Shown piece by piece: positions 35,073 to 44,665 of a DNA stretch of 64,000 nucleotides. Within the stretch, counting starts at the first letter, position 1, and each line of letters opens with the position of its first letter. The position numbers and the translations under genes were made by a program. Under the pieces are notes generated by a model that worked only from the letters and a program-made list of their open reading frames with translations, was not told where the DNA came from and did no database searches. Origin of the DNA: JALZAH01 sp051000755 (GTDB lineage Bacteria; Actinomycetota; Acidimicrobiia; Acidimicrobiales; Palsa-688); contig JBPCNZ010000076.1 of the NCBI GenBank assembly GCA_051000755.1, positions 6,749-70,748 of the forward strand, read 5' to 3'.

Positions 35073-36128
35073 TCACCGGTCAGGGCCGGTCCGGCCGTCA
35101 CCCGCCCCGGGTCCGTCACCGCTGACGTGGAGGGCCCGGGCGGCCTCGACGGCGCTGCGTCCGGGCCCGCCGTTGGTCACCCGCTCGGGATACCGGGGCT
35201 CGCCGGCCAACGAGGTCAGGCACGCCGTCGTGCAGTCGGCCAGGGCCCCGAGGTCGTAACCCCCCTCCAGGACCACCATGCGCCGGCCGGCCGGGACGAG
35301 ACCGGCGATGCGGGTCACCAGGTCGGCGTAGTCGCCGCTCGACAGGCCCATATCGGTCAGGGGATCGGCCCGGTGACCATCGAAGCCGGCGGAGATGATG
35401 ACCCAGGTCGGGTTGACCCGCTCGGCCACGGGGACGATGACCTCGTCGAAGGCCTCCAGATAGACGTCACCGGTGGTGCCGGCGGGCAGGGGCAGGTTGA
35501 CCGTGGCCCCCGCCCCGGCTCCGGTGCCGGTCTCGGCGAGGCCACCGGTGCCTGGATAGAACGGCCACTGGTGCAGTGAGAGATAGGTGACCCGGTCGTC
35601 GGCGTAGAAGGCGTCCTGGGTGCCGTTGCCGTGATGGGCGTCGATGTCGACGATGAGCACCCGTTCGCCGGCGTCGGCCAGAGCGGCGGCGGCCACGGCC
35701 ACGTTGTTGATCACGCAGAAGCCCATGGCCCGGGTCGGGGTGGCGTGGTGGCCGGGTGGACGCACGGCGATGAAGGCGGTGTCGCCCTCCCCCCGGCGGA
35801 GGCGGCCCATGGCGTCGAGCCCGGCGCCGGCGCCGAGGAGGGCCGCCCGCCACGACTCCTGGACCACCACCGTGTCGGCATCGATCTCCCCTCCCCCGGC
35901 GGCACAGAAGGCCTCGATGGCGTCGAGGTAGGCGGGACGGTGGACCCGCTCGAGGTCGACCCGACAGGCCGGTCCCGGCACCACCCTGACCAGGGCGTCG
36001 TCCAGGTGGGCCCGCTCGAGGCCGGCGGTCACCGCCACCAGGCGGTCGGGGCTCTCGGGATGCCAGCGACCGGTCCGGTGCTCGGCTGACGCTTCGTGCA
36101 TCTCGACGATGACGGTGCCGGTGGTCAC
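35073..36128 (-). CDS. Histone-deacetylase-family metal hydrolase
   Basis: 351 residues. PPGHHATPTRAMGFCVINNVAVAA and VLIVDIDAHHGNGTQDAFY carry the zinc ligands and catalytic His pair of the HDAC/AcuC/acetylpolyamine deacetylase family; GGYDLGALADC is the C-terminal Gly motif. The substrate could be an acetylated protein, such as an acyl-CoA synthetase, or an acetylpolyamine. TAACCT ends 6 nt before GTG 36128. Confidence 0.92.
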   Translation of the reverse strand: MTTGTVIVEMHEASAEHRTGRWHPESPDRLVAVTAGLERAHLDDALVRVVPGPACRVDLERVHRPAYLDAIEAFCAAGGGEIDADTVVVQESWRAALLGAGAGLDAMGRLRRGEGDTAFIAVRPPGHHATPTRAMGFCVINNVAVAAAALADAGERVLIVDIDAHHGNGTQDAFYADDRVTYLSLHQWPFYPGTGGLAETGTGAGAGATVNLPLPAGTTGDVYLEAFDEVIVPVAERVNPTWVIISAGFDGHRADPLTDMGLSSGDYADLVTRIAGLVPAGRRMVVLEGGYDLGALADCTTACLTSLAGEPRYPERVTNGGPGRSAVEAARALHVSGDGPGAGDGRTGPDR

Positions 36129-36134
36129 ACCTGC

Positions 36135-36140
36135 AGGTTA
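36135..36140 (-). promoter_or_regulatory. -10-like element, leaderless deacetylase gene
   Basis: TAACCT, 6 nt before GTG 36128. Confidence 0.5.
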
Positions 36141-36260
36141 CGGCCCGTGAGGGATCAACCGCTCAGGGCCGCCGCGACCGGGTACTACCGTTGGTGGAGC
36201 CGTGACCGGGCTCGAGGGCAGTGTCCCCATCTCCAACGTGACACGACCCGGGGTGCGCCC

Positions 36261-36977
36261 GTGAGCGTTCCACCCGTCGACGTGCTGCGCTGGGGCCGGG
36301 AGCGGGCCAAGACCGGTTCGTGGAGGGGGGAGGCGGCGGTGGCGTTCCTCAATCCTCTGCCCGACGCTCCGGCCCCGTCGGCGGAGTTCCTGCGCCGGTG
36401 CCTGGCCACGTTGGCCGAACGCGGCTTCACTCGGGTGGTGACCGGCGCCCTCTCCCCCCTCGAGCAGGTCGGGTTCCTGGCTGCCGGCTTCGACGTGGCC
36501 GAGCGCCTCCATGTGCTCGGACTGGACCTCACGGCGGAGCTGTCGCCGGCGCCGGCCGGTCCGGGTCCGGTGCGCGTCCCCCGGAGGCGCCGGTTGGAGG
36601 TGCTGCGAGTCGACGCGGCGGCATTCTCCAACTTCTGGGTCTTCGACGAGCGGGGGTTGTCCGACGCCCTGGCTGCCACCCCGCGGACTCGTTTTCGCAT
36701 GATCCGCCAGGACGGGGCGGTGGTCGGCTACGCCATCTCCGGGCGGGCCGGGTCCCGTGGCTTCGTGCAACGCCTGGCCGTGGACCCGTCCCGGCAGGGA
36801 CACGGCTACGGCCGGTTGCTGCTCCTTGACGGTCTCCGCTGGATGCGCCGCCACGGGGCTCGCAGCGCCGTGGTCAACACCCAGCTCGACAACGCCATTG
36901 CCTTCGGCCTCTACACCGACATCGGGTTCAGGGAACAGGCGACCGGCCTCTCGGTCCTGTCGGCGGGCCTGGAATGA
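36261..36977 (+). CDS. GNAT-family N-acetyltransferase
   Basis: 238 residues from GTG 36261. The C-terminal GNAT core has GFVQRLAVDPSRQGHGYGRLLLLDGLRWM (acetyl-CoA loop) and AFGLYTDIGF. The N-terminal half (GSWRGEAAVAFLNPLP, LEQVGFLAAGF) may be a second, degenerate GNAT-like fold. It overlaps the DUF6049 gene by 4 bp (ATGA), so both are made together. Substrate unknown. Confidence 0.85.
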   Translation: MSVPPVDVLRWGRERAKTGSWRGEAAVAFLNPLPDAPAPSAEFLRRCLATLAERGFTRVVTGALSPLEQVGFLAAGFDVAERLHVLGLDLTAELSPAPAGPGPVRVPRRRRLEVLRVDAAAFSNFWVFDERGLSDALAATPRTRFRMIRQDGAVVGYAISGRAGSRGFVQRLAVDPSRQGHGYGRLLLLDGLRWMRRHGARSAVVNTQLDNAIAFGLYTDIGFREQATGLSVLSAGLE

Positions 36978-39454
36978 CCGCCCGGCGGCGCCCGGCCCTG
37001 CTCCGGTGGCTGGCGGCGGCCGGGTCGTTGACCGTGGCCCTCCTTGGTCTGGCCATCCCCGCGGCGGCCACCTCGGCGCCGACGGTGCCCGCCCCGGCCC
37101 CGCCGACCACGATGCCGACGGCCTCCTCCACGGCGGCGGGCCCCCCTACGCCCCCACCGATCCCCGGCGTCGCCCCCGGGGTGGCCACCGGCGCCGGCAA
37201 CCTTGCCCTGCTCAGCCAGTCTCCGTTTGTCGAGAGTGGGCAGGGCTTCCACCTGGGCCTGGGCGTGACGGCTCCCACGCCCGACACCCGCATGGAGGTC
37301 CTGGTCTATCCCCGGCTGACGACCCGAACCGACTTCGACGCCACCCTGAAGGGGACGCTGCGCAACCCGAGTGAGTACGTGCTCGGCCCCCACCCGGTCA
37401 GCTCGTTCGCCGCCGATCCCGCAGGCGGGGTCGACATCACCATCCCCGTGAACCCGACCTCCGACACCGGGACGGTCCCCGCGCTCACCACCCACTCCGA
37501 CAGCGGTGTCTACCCGGTCCAGGTCCGTCTTCTCGACCATGCCGGCACGACCGTCGGGGCCCCGCTCACCACGTTCCTCGTCTACGCGTCGCCGGCGGCA
37601 GGCTCGGCCCTGCGTTCGCCCCCGACCGGCTCGGGCGGCCTCCCCCCCCTCGACGTGGCCCTGACGGTGCCGGTCCACCAACCACCGAGCGTGGCCCGCA
37701 ACGGCACGCCGGCCCGGCTCGGTCAGCCGGCCTCCTCCGCCCTCTCGGCGCTGGCCGGTGTCCTCACCGCCCACGACCGGGTGCCGCTGACCTTGGACGC
37801 CACCCCCCAGACCCTCGACGCCCTCGTCGCCGGCACCAGCGCCGATAGGTCGACCCTCGCCGCTCTTTCGACCCTGGCCACCGGCGGCGCCGACCAGGTG
37901 GCGGGAGCGACGTACACGTCGGTCTCCCTGCCTGGTCTTATCGGTGCCGGTCTCGGCTCGGAGGTGATCGACCAGATCCACGCCGGCGAGGCCGCCTTGA
38001 GTGCCGACCTGCGCCGGGGCCCGGCGCCCGGGGTGTGGACGGTGAACGGCCCGCTCGACCAGACCACGCTGCAGAGTCTGACGCAGGCCGGGACCAGCCA
38101 GCTGGTCGTCCCCGCCCCCGACCTGTCGGCACTGCCGGAGAGCTACGCCCAGACGACGCTGGCCGCCCCCACCGGGCTGGCCACCAAGACGGGGCCGTCG
38201 CTCGAGGTGGTCGCCGCCGACCCTGGCCTCTCGAGCCATTTCACCAACGGTGGCGACACGGTGCTGGCCGCCAACCAGCTCCTCGCCGAGCTGGCCATGA
38301 TCCAGCTGGAGACCCCCGGTGAGACCCGAGGGGTGGCGGTCCTGCCCCCGGCCGGATGGCAGGAGAGCGCACCGTTCCTCGACGTGGTCCTGGGCGGCCT
38401 GACCGCCAATCCCCTCCTGGACCCGGTGACGACCAGCACCCTGTTCTCTGCGGTCCCGCCCGCCGAACACGCATCGACACCGCTGGTGCGCACCCTGACG
38501 GCGACCCGGCCCAACGTCCCCCCCTTCGCCGATGCCAGCCTCATCCGGTCGGCGCGAGCCGCGGTCGGGGCCGTGGGATCGATCTTCCCCGGTGACCGCA
38601 ACCGGGCGGCGACACTCGGTCGCCAGGTCCTGACCAGCGAAGCCGACGACCTGTCCGCGGGCCAGCGCCCCCTGATGGCGGGCGCGGCTACGGCGGCGTT
38701 GGCCGATCTCCGCCACAACATCACCCTTCCCGGGACGCCGTCGATCACCCTCACCGCCCGCGATGGTGGGGTGCCCATCACCGTGGTCTCCAACGGGGCG
38801 ACCGGTGCCCAGGTCCGGCTACGCCTGAGCAGCGACAAGCTGAGCTTCCGTCCGTTCAACCCTCTCGGCGGCCACTGCGGCGCGCCGGCCACGGGCGTCG
38901 AGGTCTGCGATCTGACCCTGGCCAGTGAGGCGACCACCCTCAAGGTGCCGGTGGTGGCCCGCACCAGCGGCGTGTTCTCCCTCGCCGTGACCCTGTCGTC
39001 CCCTGACGGCGCGGTGAGGCTCAGTGACTCCCATGCCACCGTGCGTTCCACGGCGTTCTCCGGAGTCGGGGTCATCCTCATCGTCGTGGCCGCCCTGGCC
39101 CTGGCCTACTGGTGGGTGCGCAACATCCGCCACGGCCGCCGGGCCCGGGATCTGACCCCGGTGGACGTCGACGGCCACCGGTTCATGGAGGAGGGGGTGC
39201 CCGAGCCGGGCGCAGCCGCGGTCACGCCGGCCGAACCCTTCCCGCCGGCCGAACCGGTCCCGCCGGCCGAACCGGTGGCCGCGCCGCCGGAGCCTGCCGC
39301 CACGCCGGCCGAACCCGCCGCGGCCACCGTGCTGGCCGAAGGGGCCGACGGCGCCCTGTCCTGGCTCGACGAGGACCCGGTGATCGCCGAGTTCTTCTCG
39401 TCTCCGGCCCCCGTCTACCCGCCCCCCGCGCCGGGTCCGCCCCGTAGGCGGTAG
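36974..39454 (+). CDS. DUF6049 family exported protein
   Basis: 826 residues. A signal peptide (LLRWLAAAGSLTVALLGLAIPAAA) leads to a long outer region beginning NLALLSQSPFVESGQGFHL and containing VDITIPVNPTSD and GVYPVQVRLLD, with one C-terminal helix (GVILIVVAALALAYWWV) and a Glu/Pro/Ala tail. M. tuberculosis Rv3909, the presumed orthologue, sits directly before mviN/murJ. Here no murJ follows. Role in the envelope inferred only. Confidence 0.82.
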   Translation: MTARRRPALLRWLAAAGSLTVALLGLAIPAAATSAPTVPAPAPPTTMPTASSTAAGPPTPPPIPGVAPGVATGAGNLALLSQSPFVESGQGFHLGLGVTAPTPDTRMEVLVYPRLTTRTDFDATLKGTLRNPSEYVLGPHPVSSFAADPAGGVDITIPVNPTSDTGTVPALTTHSDSGVYPVQVRLLDHAGTTVGAPLTTFLVYASPAAGSALRSPPTGSGGLPPLDVALTVPVHQPPSVARNGTPARLGQPASSALSALAGVLTAHDRVPLTLDATPQTLDALVAGTSADRSTLAALSTLATGGADQVAGATYTSVSLPGLIGAGLGSEVIDQIHAGEAALSADLRRGPAPGVWTVNGPLDQTTLQSLTQAGTSQLVVPAPDLSALPESYAQTTLAAPTGLATKTGPSLEVVAADPGLSSHFTNGGDTVLAANQLLAELAMIQLETPGETRGVAVLPPAGWQESAPFLDVVLGGLTANPLLDPVTTSTLFSAVPPAEHASTPLVRTLTATRPNVPPFADASLIRSARAAVGAVGSIFPGDRNRAATLGRQVLTSEADDLSAGQRPLMAGAATAALADLRHNITLPGTPSITLTARDGGVPITVVSNGATGAQVRLRLSSDKLSFRPFNPLGGHCGAPATGVEVCDLTLASEATTLKVPVVARTSGVFSLAVTLSSPDGAVRLSDSHATVRSTAFSGVGVILIVVAALALAYWWVRNIRHGRRARDLTPVDVDGHRFMEEGVPEPGAAAVTPAEPFPPAEPVPPAEPVAAPPEPAATPAEPAAATVLAEGADGALSWLDEDPVIAEFFSSPAPVYPPPAPGPPRRR

Positions 39455-39575
39455 CGTCGCCCGGGGGCGGCGCGTCACCATCCGGGAGGCATTGTGGTCC
39501 GATCTCAGCGCCTGACCGTCGTTGTGCACCCGCCCGTCTCTGCGTTCATCATCCATGCCGCCAACAAGGGGGAAC

Positions 39576-40421
39576 ATGTCCGGGATCCGCTTGGTCACCG
39601 ACAGTGCCTGTGACCTGACCGACGAACTGCTCGCTGAGCTCGGGGTCGGGATGGTGCCGCTGTCCATCCGATTCGGATCCGAGGAGCTGGTCGACCGGGT
39701 GGAGCTGTCCACCAAGGAGTTCTGGTCCCGTGTCGCCGAGGCCTCGGCGTTGCCCGAGACGGCGGCCCCGTCACCCGGGGCGTTCGTCCGGGCTTTCGAA
39801 CGCATGGCCGACGAGGGCGCCGAGGGCGTGGTGTGTATCACCCTGTCGTCGAAGCTGTCCGCCACCATCGAAGCGGCCCGCCAGGCGGCCCGAGAACTGG
39901 ACGGGCGACTGCCGGTCCAGGTCGTCGACTCCGAGAGCGTGACCATGGGTGAGGGCCTGGTGGTCGTCGAAGCCGCCCAGCGGGCTGCGGCCGGTGCCGG
40001 GCTCGACGAGGTGGTGGCCGCGGCGGTCGACGCCGTTGGTCGCATGAAGGTCTACGGGGCCATCGACACGTTGGAGAATCTCCGCAAGGGCGGCCGGATC
40101 GGCGGGGCCCAGGCCCTGCTGGGGTCGCTGCTGGCCATCAAGCCGGTCATCGAGGTGCGCGACGGTGTCGTCGAGCAGGAATCCAAGCAGCGAACCCGGG
40201 CCCGCTCCCTCGAGTATCTGGCCGGCAAGGTCAAGGCCGCCGGCCCCATCGCCCGCCTGGCCGTGTCCGGCGCAGACGCCCCGGATCTGGACAAGTTCCT
40301 GGACCTCCTCGACGGGGTCCACCCGACGGAACGCCTCCTGCTTGGCGACATCGGCCCGGTGATCGGCACCCACGCCGGTCCCCGGGCCATCGGCGTGGCC
40401 TGGTTGCCGGTAGCCGGCTGA
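39576..40421 (+). CDS. DegV-family fatty-acid-binding protein
   Basis: 281 residues. IRLVTDSACDLTDELL, VPLSIRF and TLENLRKGGRIGGAQALLGSLLAIKPVIEV are the DegV hallmarks. DegV/FakB proteins bind a fatty acid for phosphorylation by a FakA kinase; no FakA is visible in this window. AAGGGGG precedes ATG 39576 at good spacing. Confidence 0.93.
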   Translation: MSGIRLVTDSACDLTDELLAELGVGMVPLSIRFGSEELVDRVELSTKEFWSRVAEASALPETAAPSPGAFVRAFERMADEGAEGVVCITLSSKLSATIEAARQAARELDGRLPVQVVDSESVTMGEGLVVVEAAQRAAAGAGLDEVVAAAVDAVGRMKVYGAIDTLENLRKGGRIGGAQALLGSLLAIKPVIEVRDGVVEQESKQRTRARSLEYLAGKVKAAGPIARLAVSGADAPDLDKFLDLLDGVHPTERLLLGDIGPVIGTHAGPRAIGVAWLPVAG

Positions 40422-40486
40422 GCGTTTTGCCCGCCGCCTGGGGCGCGATCAGGCGAGCCTGCACCGGTCCGGGGGGCCCCGCACGG

Positions 40487-40492
40487 TACTCT
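40487..40492 (+). promoter_or_regulatory. -10-like element, leaderless kinase gene
   Basis: TACTCT, 8 nt before GTG 40501. Confidence 0.45.
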
Positions 40493-40500
40493 CGGGTCCC

Positions 40501-42291
40501 GTGTCCGCCCCCGACGCCTATGCCGCAACGGACGGCGAGCGCCAGTTCGGTGGGCGCTACCGCCTGGTCCGCTACATCGCCAAGGGCGGCATGGCCGAGG
40601 TGTGGGAGGGCTACGACGCCGTCCTCAGCCGGCCGGTGGCGGTCAAGATCCTCTTCGACCACCTGGCCAGCGACAAGATGGTCCTGGAGCGGTTCCGGCG
40701 CGAGGCCATCACCGCGGCCCGGCTGGGCCATCCGGGGGTCATCGCCACCTACGACACCGGGGTCGATCACGGCACCGCCTGGATCGTCATGGAGCTGGTC
40801 CGGGGACGCACCCTCCGCCAGCTGATGACCGAGCGGGGCCCGTTGGATCCGGTTCTGGCCGTGAGGATCGCCGGGCAGATCACCGATGCGCTGGCCCACG
40901 CCCACAAGGCCGGGCTGGTGCACCGTGATGTCAAGCCGGGCAATGTCCTCCTCTGCGACGACGAGGGCCTGGTGCCCAGGGCGAAGGTCACCGATTTCGG
41001 GATCGCCAAGGCGACCGAGAGCCTCGGGCTGGACCTGACCAAGACGGGGATCGTGCTGGGCACCCCCAAGTATCTGAGCCCCGAGCAGGTGGAGGGGATG
41101 GAGCCCGACGCCCGGGCCGACCTCTACTCGCTCGGTGTGGTGCTGTTCGAGATGCTGACCGGTGAGCCCCCCTTCTCCGGTCCCACCGACATGGCCACGG
41201 CGCTGTCGCACCTGCGCGACCCTCCCCCCCACGTCTCGAATCTCCGCCCGGAGGTCCCAGCCGAGCTCGACGAGATCGTCGATGGCCTGCTGGTCAAGGA
41301 CCGTGACCAGCGGACCTCATCGGCCGTCGCCCTCCGCCAGCAGCTGGCCGCTGCCGCCCGCCACCTGGGCGCCGCCAACGGTCGCTCGTCGAACGGAGCC
41401 ACGGCGCAGACGCCGGTCATCGCCGGCGGGGTGGGCCACGGAACCGACTGGGGGCCGCCCGCGACCGCCCTCCGCAACTCCACCCCGGGCCGTTCCGATC
41501 CCACCCACGACCGCCGTGACACGTTCGGCGCCCCCCGCACCCAGGTCTCTCCGACCGGCGCGGCCGGGACCCGAGGCGATCAGGCCACCCGGGTCGAGCC
41601 GGGCCCTTCGCGTGGGGTGGGCGCTTCGCGTGAGGTGGGCCAGGGGCGGGGGCCGACCCCTACCCGTCCCCCGATCGAGGCCCGCCGACCCGTTCCTCCC
41701 CGCCGCGGCCGCCGGGGCCCGGGTCTGCTGGTCGCGGCGCTGGTCGTGATCGGCGCCATCGTCATCGGAGTGCTGATCGCCCATGCCCGGGGCGGGGGCA
41801 CCCCGTCGCCGTCGGGGGCACCGTCGGCGGCCGGCCCATCAATTGCCGTGACCAACGCCACGGAGTTCCTCGTCAGCGGTAAACCCGATGATCTCAAGCA
41901 GCTCGGCAACCTCTACGACGGCAACCCCGCCACCCCGTGGTCCACCGCCATGTACTCCAACTCCACCTTTGGCAACCTGTACCCGGGCCTCGGCGTCGTT
42001 CTGCAGCTGAAGGGCGGGTCGCAGCGCCTGGCGCAGATGACGGTGACATCCCCGTCGCAGGGATGGAATGCCCAGGCCTATGTCGCCTCCCAGCTGCCAC
42101 CGGCAGGCTCGGCGCTCACCGCCTGGGGCCCGGCCGCGGGTTCGGTGGCCAACGCCCCGGGCACCGCCACCCTCTCCCTCAAGGGCCGCACCGGTAGCTA
42201 CGTGATGCTGTGGCTGACCAACCTCGGTCCTGTGCAGGCGTCGCTCGGCAACCAGGCCCAGGTCAAGATCGACGAGATCACCGTCAGCTGA
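40501..42291 (+). CDS. Ser/Thr kinase with extracellular discoidin-like domain, at the usual murJ position
   Basis: 596 residues. An active-looking kinase: IAKGGMAEVWEGYD near residue 24, VAVKILF, HRDVKPGNVLL near 141 and DFGIAKA. A low-complexity linker spans ~290-405, one membrane helix (GLLVAALVVIGAIVIGVLIAHA) 410-431 and an outer domain 450-596 (LYDGNPATPWSTAMYSNSTF ... GSYVMLWLTNLGP) with galactose-binding/F5-8C-like features. In M. tuberculosis the corresponding slot encodes MviN, whose C-terminal half is a pseudokinase with a similar outer domain. GTG 40501 follows TACTCT by 8 nt. Confidence 0.88.
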   Translation: MSAPDAYAATDGERQFGGRYRLVRYIAKGGMAEVWEGYDAVLSRPVAVKILFDHLASDKMVLERFRREAITAARLGHPGVIATYDTGVDHGTAWIVMELVRGRTLRQLMTERGPLDPVLAVRIAGQITDALAHAHKAGLVHRDVKPGNVLLCDDEGLVPRAKVTDFGIAKATESLGLDLTKTGIVLGTPKYLSPEQVEGMEPDARADLYSLGVVLFEMLTGEPPFSGPTDMATALSHLRDPPPHVSNLRPEVPAELDEIVDGLLVKDRDQRTSSAVALRQQLAAAARHLGAANGRSSNGATAQTPVIAGGVGHGTDWGPPATALRNSTPGRSDPTHDRRDTFGAPRTQVSPTGAAGTRGDQATRVEPGPSRGVGASREVGQGRGPTPTRPPIEARRPVPPRRGRRGPGLLVAALVVIGAIVIGVLIAHARGGGTPSPSGAPSAAGPSIAVTNATEFLVSGKPDDLKQLGNLYDGNPATPWSTAMYSNSTFGNLYPGLGVVLQLKGGSQRLAQMTVTSPSQGWNAQAYVASQLPPAGSALTAWGPAAGSVANAPGTATLSLKGRTGSYVMLWLTNLGPVQASLGNQAQVKIDEITVS

Positions 42292-42395
42292 GGGTCGAGG
42301 CCGCGGGATCGGCCTCCATCGGGGCCGGGGGCCCGGGGGTCAGGTCGGCGGGAGGGTCGGGGTCGCCGGAGGGCCGGGTCCGCCGGGGGCTCGCT

Positions 42396-42755
42396 CTAGA
42401 TGCGGGCCGCCCCCGATGGGCGGCGACTTCGGCGGGCCACGATGGCCCCCCAGGCGAGGGGCCAGGCCACGGCGAGGGCGATGGCGATCCAACCGCTCGT
42501 CGGCACCGGGTCCAGGCCCCGGCCGGTCGAGATCCACAGGGCCCAACCGATGCTCGCCCCGGCGAGGACCCCGCTGGCCACCCACAGTCGGTCCGGGCGA
42601 CGGCGCCCGGTCCACACCACCACCGTGGCGATGATGGCCGGGACGGCCACGGCCACCAGGTACGGGGTGAGCCCGGCGAAGGGATATTCCCCCACGATCA
42701 AGGCCAGAACGGCGGCCGCCACCGCCCCGAGAACGAGAGCCAGAACCGACCGCAT
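42396..42755 (-). CDS. Small four-helix membrane protein
   Basis: 119 residues, nearly all hydrophobic: VLALVLGAVAAAVLALIVG, GLTPYLVAVAVPAIIATVVV, LWVASGVLAGASIGWALWI and WIAIALAVAWPLAWGAIVARR. No family recognised. It is divergent from the next gene. Confidence 0.7.
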   Translation of the reverse strand: MRSVLALVLGAVAAAVLALIVGEYPFAGLTPYLVAVAVPAIIATVVVWTGRRRPDRLWVASGVLAGASIGWALWISTGRGLDPVPTSGWIAIALAVAWPLAWGAIVARRSRRPSGAARI

Positions 42756-42843
42756 CAGCGCTCCATGGTAGTGGTATCACGCCCATCGGGACCGCCAGGA
42801 GCGGTCGTGCCGTTGACGCGCCTCGTGAGTAGGGTATCCGGCC

Positions 42844-43173
42844 ATGGCAATTGACCAGCCCGGAGGCGACCCAGGGTCGGACTGGACCGTGGAGGTCGTC
42901 CACCGCATCGATACGGTGGTCGGCACGATCCGACAGAAGACCACGGTGCCGATCACCAAGTTGGCCCGGGCCGTGGTGTTCGGTCTGGTGGCCGCGGTGG
43001 CCGGGATCCTGGCCGTGGCCCTCATCTGCATCATCGTGGTGCGGATCTGCGTGGCTTACCTGCCGTTTGATCCTGTGGCCCGAAGGGTGTGGGTCACCTA
43101 CGCCGGTCTCGGTGCAATATTCCTGCTCGCCGGAGCGTTTGCATGGCGGAAGCGCAGGCCCGCAAAACCGTAG
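42844..43173 (+). CDS. Small two-helix membrane protein upstream of trxB
   Basis: 109 residues: a polar start (VEVVHRIDTVVGTIRQKTTVP), then AVVFGLVAAVAGILAVALICIIVV and VTYAGLGAIFLLAGAFAW, ending in a basic tail. It resembles the short phage-holin/YqjE-like proteins of actinobacteria only in layout. Function unknown; it probably shares a transcript with trxB 29 bp downstream. Confidence 0.7.
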   Translation: MAIDQPGGDPGSDWTVEVVHRIDTVVGTIRQKTTVPITKLARAVVFGLVAAVAGILAVALICIIVVRICVAYLPFDPVARRVWVTYAGLGAIFLLAGAFAWRKRRPAKP

Positions 43174-43201
43174 GGGTCTGCTTGATCGGGGAGTTGCCAG
43201 C

Positions 43202-44215
43202 GTGAGTGACCAGTTGTCGGGCGACGTGCACGATGTCGTCATCATCGGCTCCGGACCGGCGGGCTTGACGGCGGCCATCTATACGGCAAGAGCCAGCCTG
43301 GCTCCGCTGGTCCTCGAGGGAGAGCCGTCGTCGACCACCGACCAGCCCGGAGGCCAGCTGATGCTGACCACCGATGTCGAGAACTACCCGGGCTTCATCG
43401 ACGGGATCATGGGGCCCGAGCTGATGGGCAACATGCGGGCCCAGGCGGAGCGCTTCGGCGCCCAATTCGTGACCACCAAGGCCACCCGGGTGGACTTCTC
43501 CTCCCAGCCCCTTCGGGTCTGGGCCAACGACCCTTCCGATGGCGGTGAGAGGGAGCTCCGGACCCGGACCGTCATCATCTCCACGGGGGCCCGGTCGCTG
43601 ATGCTCGGTCTCGAGTCGGAGCGCAAGCTGCTCGGCCACGGCGTCTCCACCTGCGCCACCTGCGATGGCTTCTTCTTCCGCGGCCACAGGATTGCCGTGA
43701 TCGGTGGCGGTGACTCCGCCCTCGAAGAGGCCAACTTTCTCACCAAGTTCGGCGACAGCGTGACCGTCGTCCACCGGCGCAAGGAGCTCCGAGCCTCGAA
43801 GATCATGCAGGAACGAGCCTTCAAGAACCCCAAGGTCGACTTCGTGTGGGACAGCGAGGTCACCGATGTCCTCGGCGACACCAAGGTCGAGGGTGTCGCG
43901 CTCCGCGACATGAAGACCGGTGAGGAGTCGGTCCTCGATGTCACTGGGCTGTTCGTGGCCATCGGCCATGAACCCAACACGACGGTCTTCAAGGGTCACG
44001 TGGACATGGAGGAGACCGGTTATCTCAAGACGGTCCCCGGGACGTCGTTGACCGACGTGGACGGGGTGTTCGCCTGCGGCGACGTGCAGGATCATGTGTA
44101 CCGCCAGGCCGTCACCGCGGCCGGGTCGGGATGCATGGCCGCCCTCGACGCCGAGCGGTGGTTGGAGTCACATGGGATCGAAGAGGGTCCTCTGGTGGAG
44201 AACTGGGAAAACTGA
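43202..44215 (+). CDS. trxB: Thioredoxin-disulfide reductase
   Basis: 337 residues. It uses NADPH and FAD to reduce thioredoxin. FAD motif IIGSGPAGLTAAIYTARA is near residue 14, the redox-active CATCDG at about 150-155, the NADPH motif IGGGDSALEEA near 173 and VFACGDVQD near the end. GTG 43202 gives the family N-terminus. Followed by trxA. Confidence 0.97.
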   Translation: MSDQLSGDVHDVVIIGSGPAGLTAAIYTARASLAPLVLEGEPSSTTDQPGGQLMLTTDVENYPGFIDGIMGPELMGNMRAQAERFGAQFVTTKATRVDFSSQPLRVWANDPSDGGERELRTRTVIISTGARSLMLGLESERKLLGHGVSTCATCDGFFFRGHRIAVIGGGDSALEEANFLTKFGDSVTVVHRRKELRASKIMQERAFKNPKVDFVWDSEVTDVLGDTKVEGVALRDMKTGEESVLDVTGLFVAIGHEPNTTVFKGHVDMEETGYLKTVPGTSLTDVDGVFACGDVQDHVYRQAVTAAGSGCMAALDAERWLESHGIEEGPLVENWEN

Positions 44216-44341
44216 CCCGCCGGCCGCGTCATCGGGCCGTGCTACGGGACCGGCGGGGAAGCCGGAATGCGGTGACCACCCTTGGTTGTTGTTGCAAGAG
44301 GCACCGGGAGCAACCTGGCGCAACCTGAGAAGGCGAGGACC

Positions 44342-44665
44342 GTGGCAAACGAGCTGACGCTGACAGATGCAACCTTCGATGAGGAGATCAAATCCTCAGC
44401 GGAACCTGTCCTGGTGGATTTCTGGGCTGAGTGGTGTGGTCCCTGCAAGATGGTGGCCCCGGTCCTCGATGAGATCGCCAGCGACAACGAAGGCAAGCTT
44501 CGGGTAGGGAAGATCAACATCGATGAGAACCTCGAGCTCGCTCGCCGCTTCGATGTCATGAGCATCCCCACCCTCATCCTGTTCAAGGACGGTGAGCCCC
44601 AGCTTCGTATCATCGGGGCCAAGGGCAAGGGCCAGCTGCTCCAGGAGCTCCACCCCTACCTGTAG
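44342..44665 (+). CDS. trxA: Thioredoxin
   Basis: 107 residues with the active site WCGPC near residues 31-35, VDFWAEWCGPCKM, and the cis-Pro segment SIPTLILFKDG. It is the reductant supplied by trxB immediately upstream and matches the trxB2-trxC pair of M. tuberculosis. Start at GTG 44342 (MANELTLTD). Confidence 0.97.
   Translation: MANELTLTDATFDEEIKSSAEPVLVDFWAEWCGPCKMVAPVLDEIASDNEGKLRVGKINIDENLELARRFDVMSIPTLILFKDGEPQLRIIGAKGKGQLLQELHPYL

Noticed and set aside
39455..39575. murJ remnant
   Set aside because: Only 121 bp, with no hydrophobic helices or MurJ motifs; no sign of a decayed gene.
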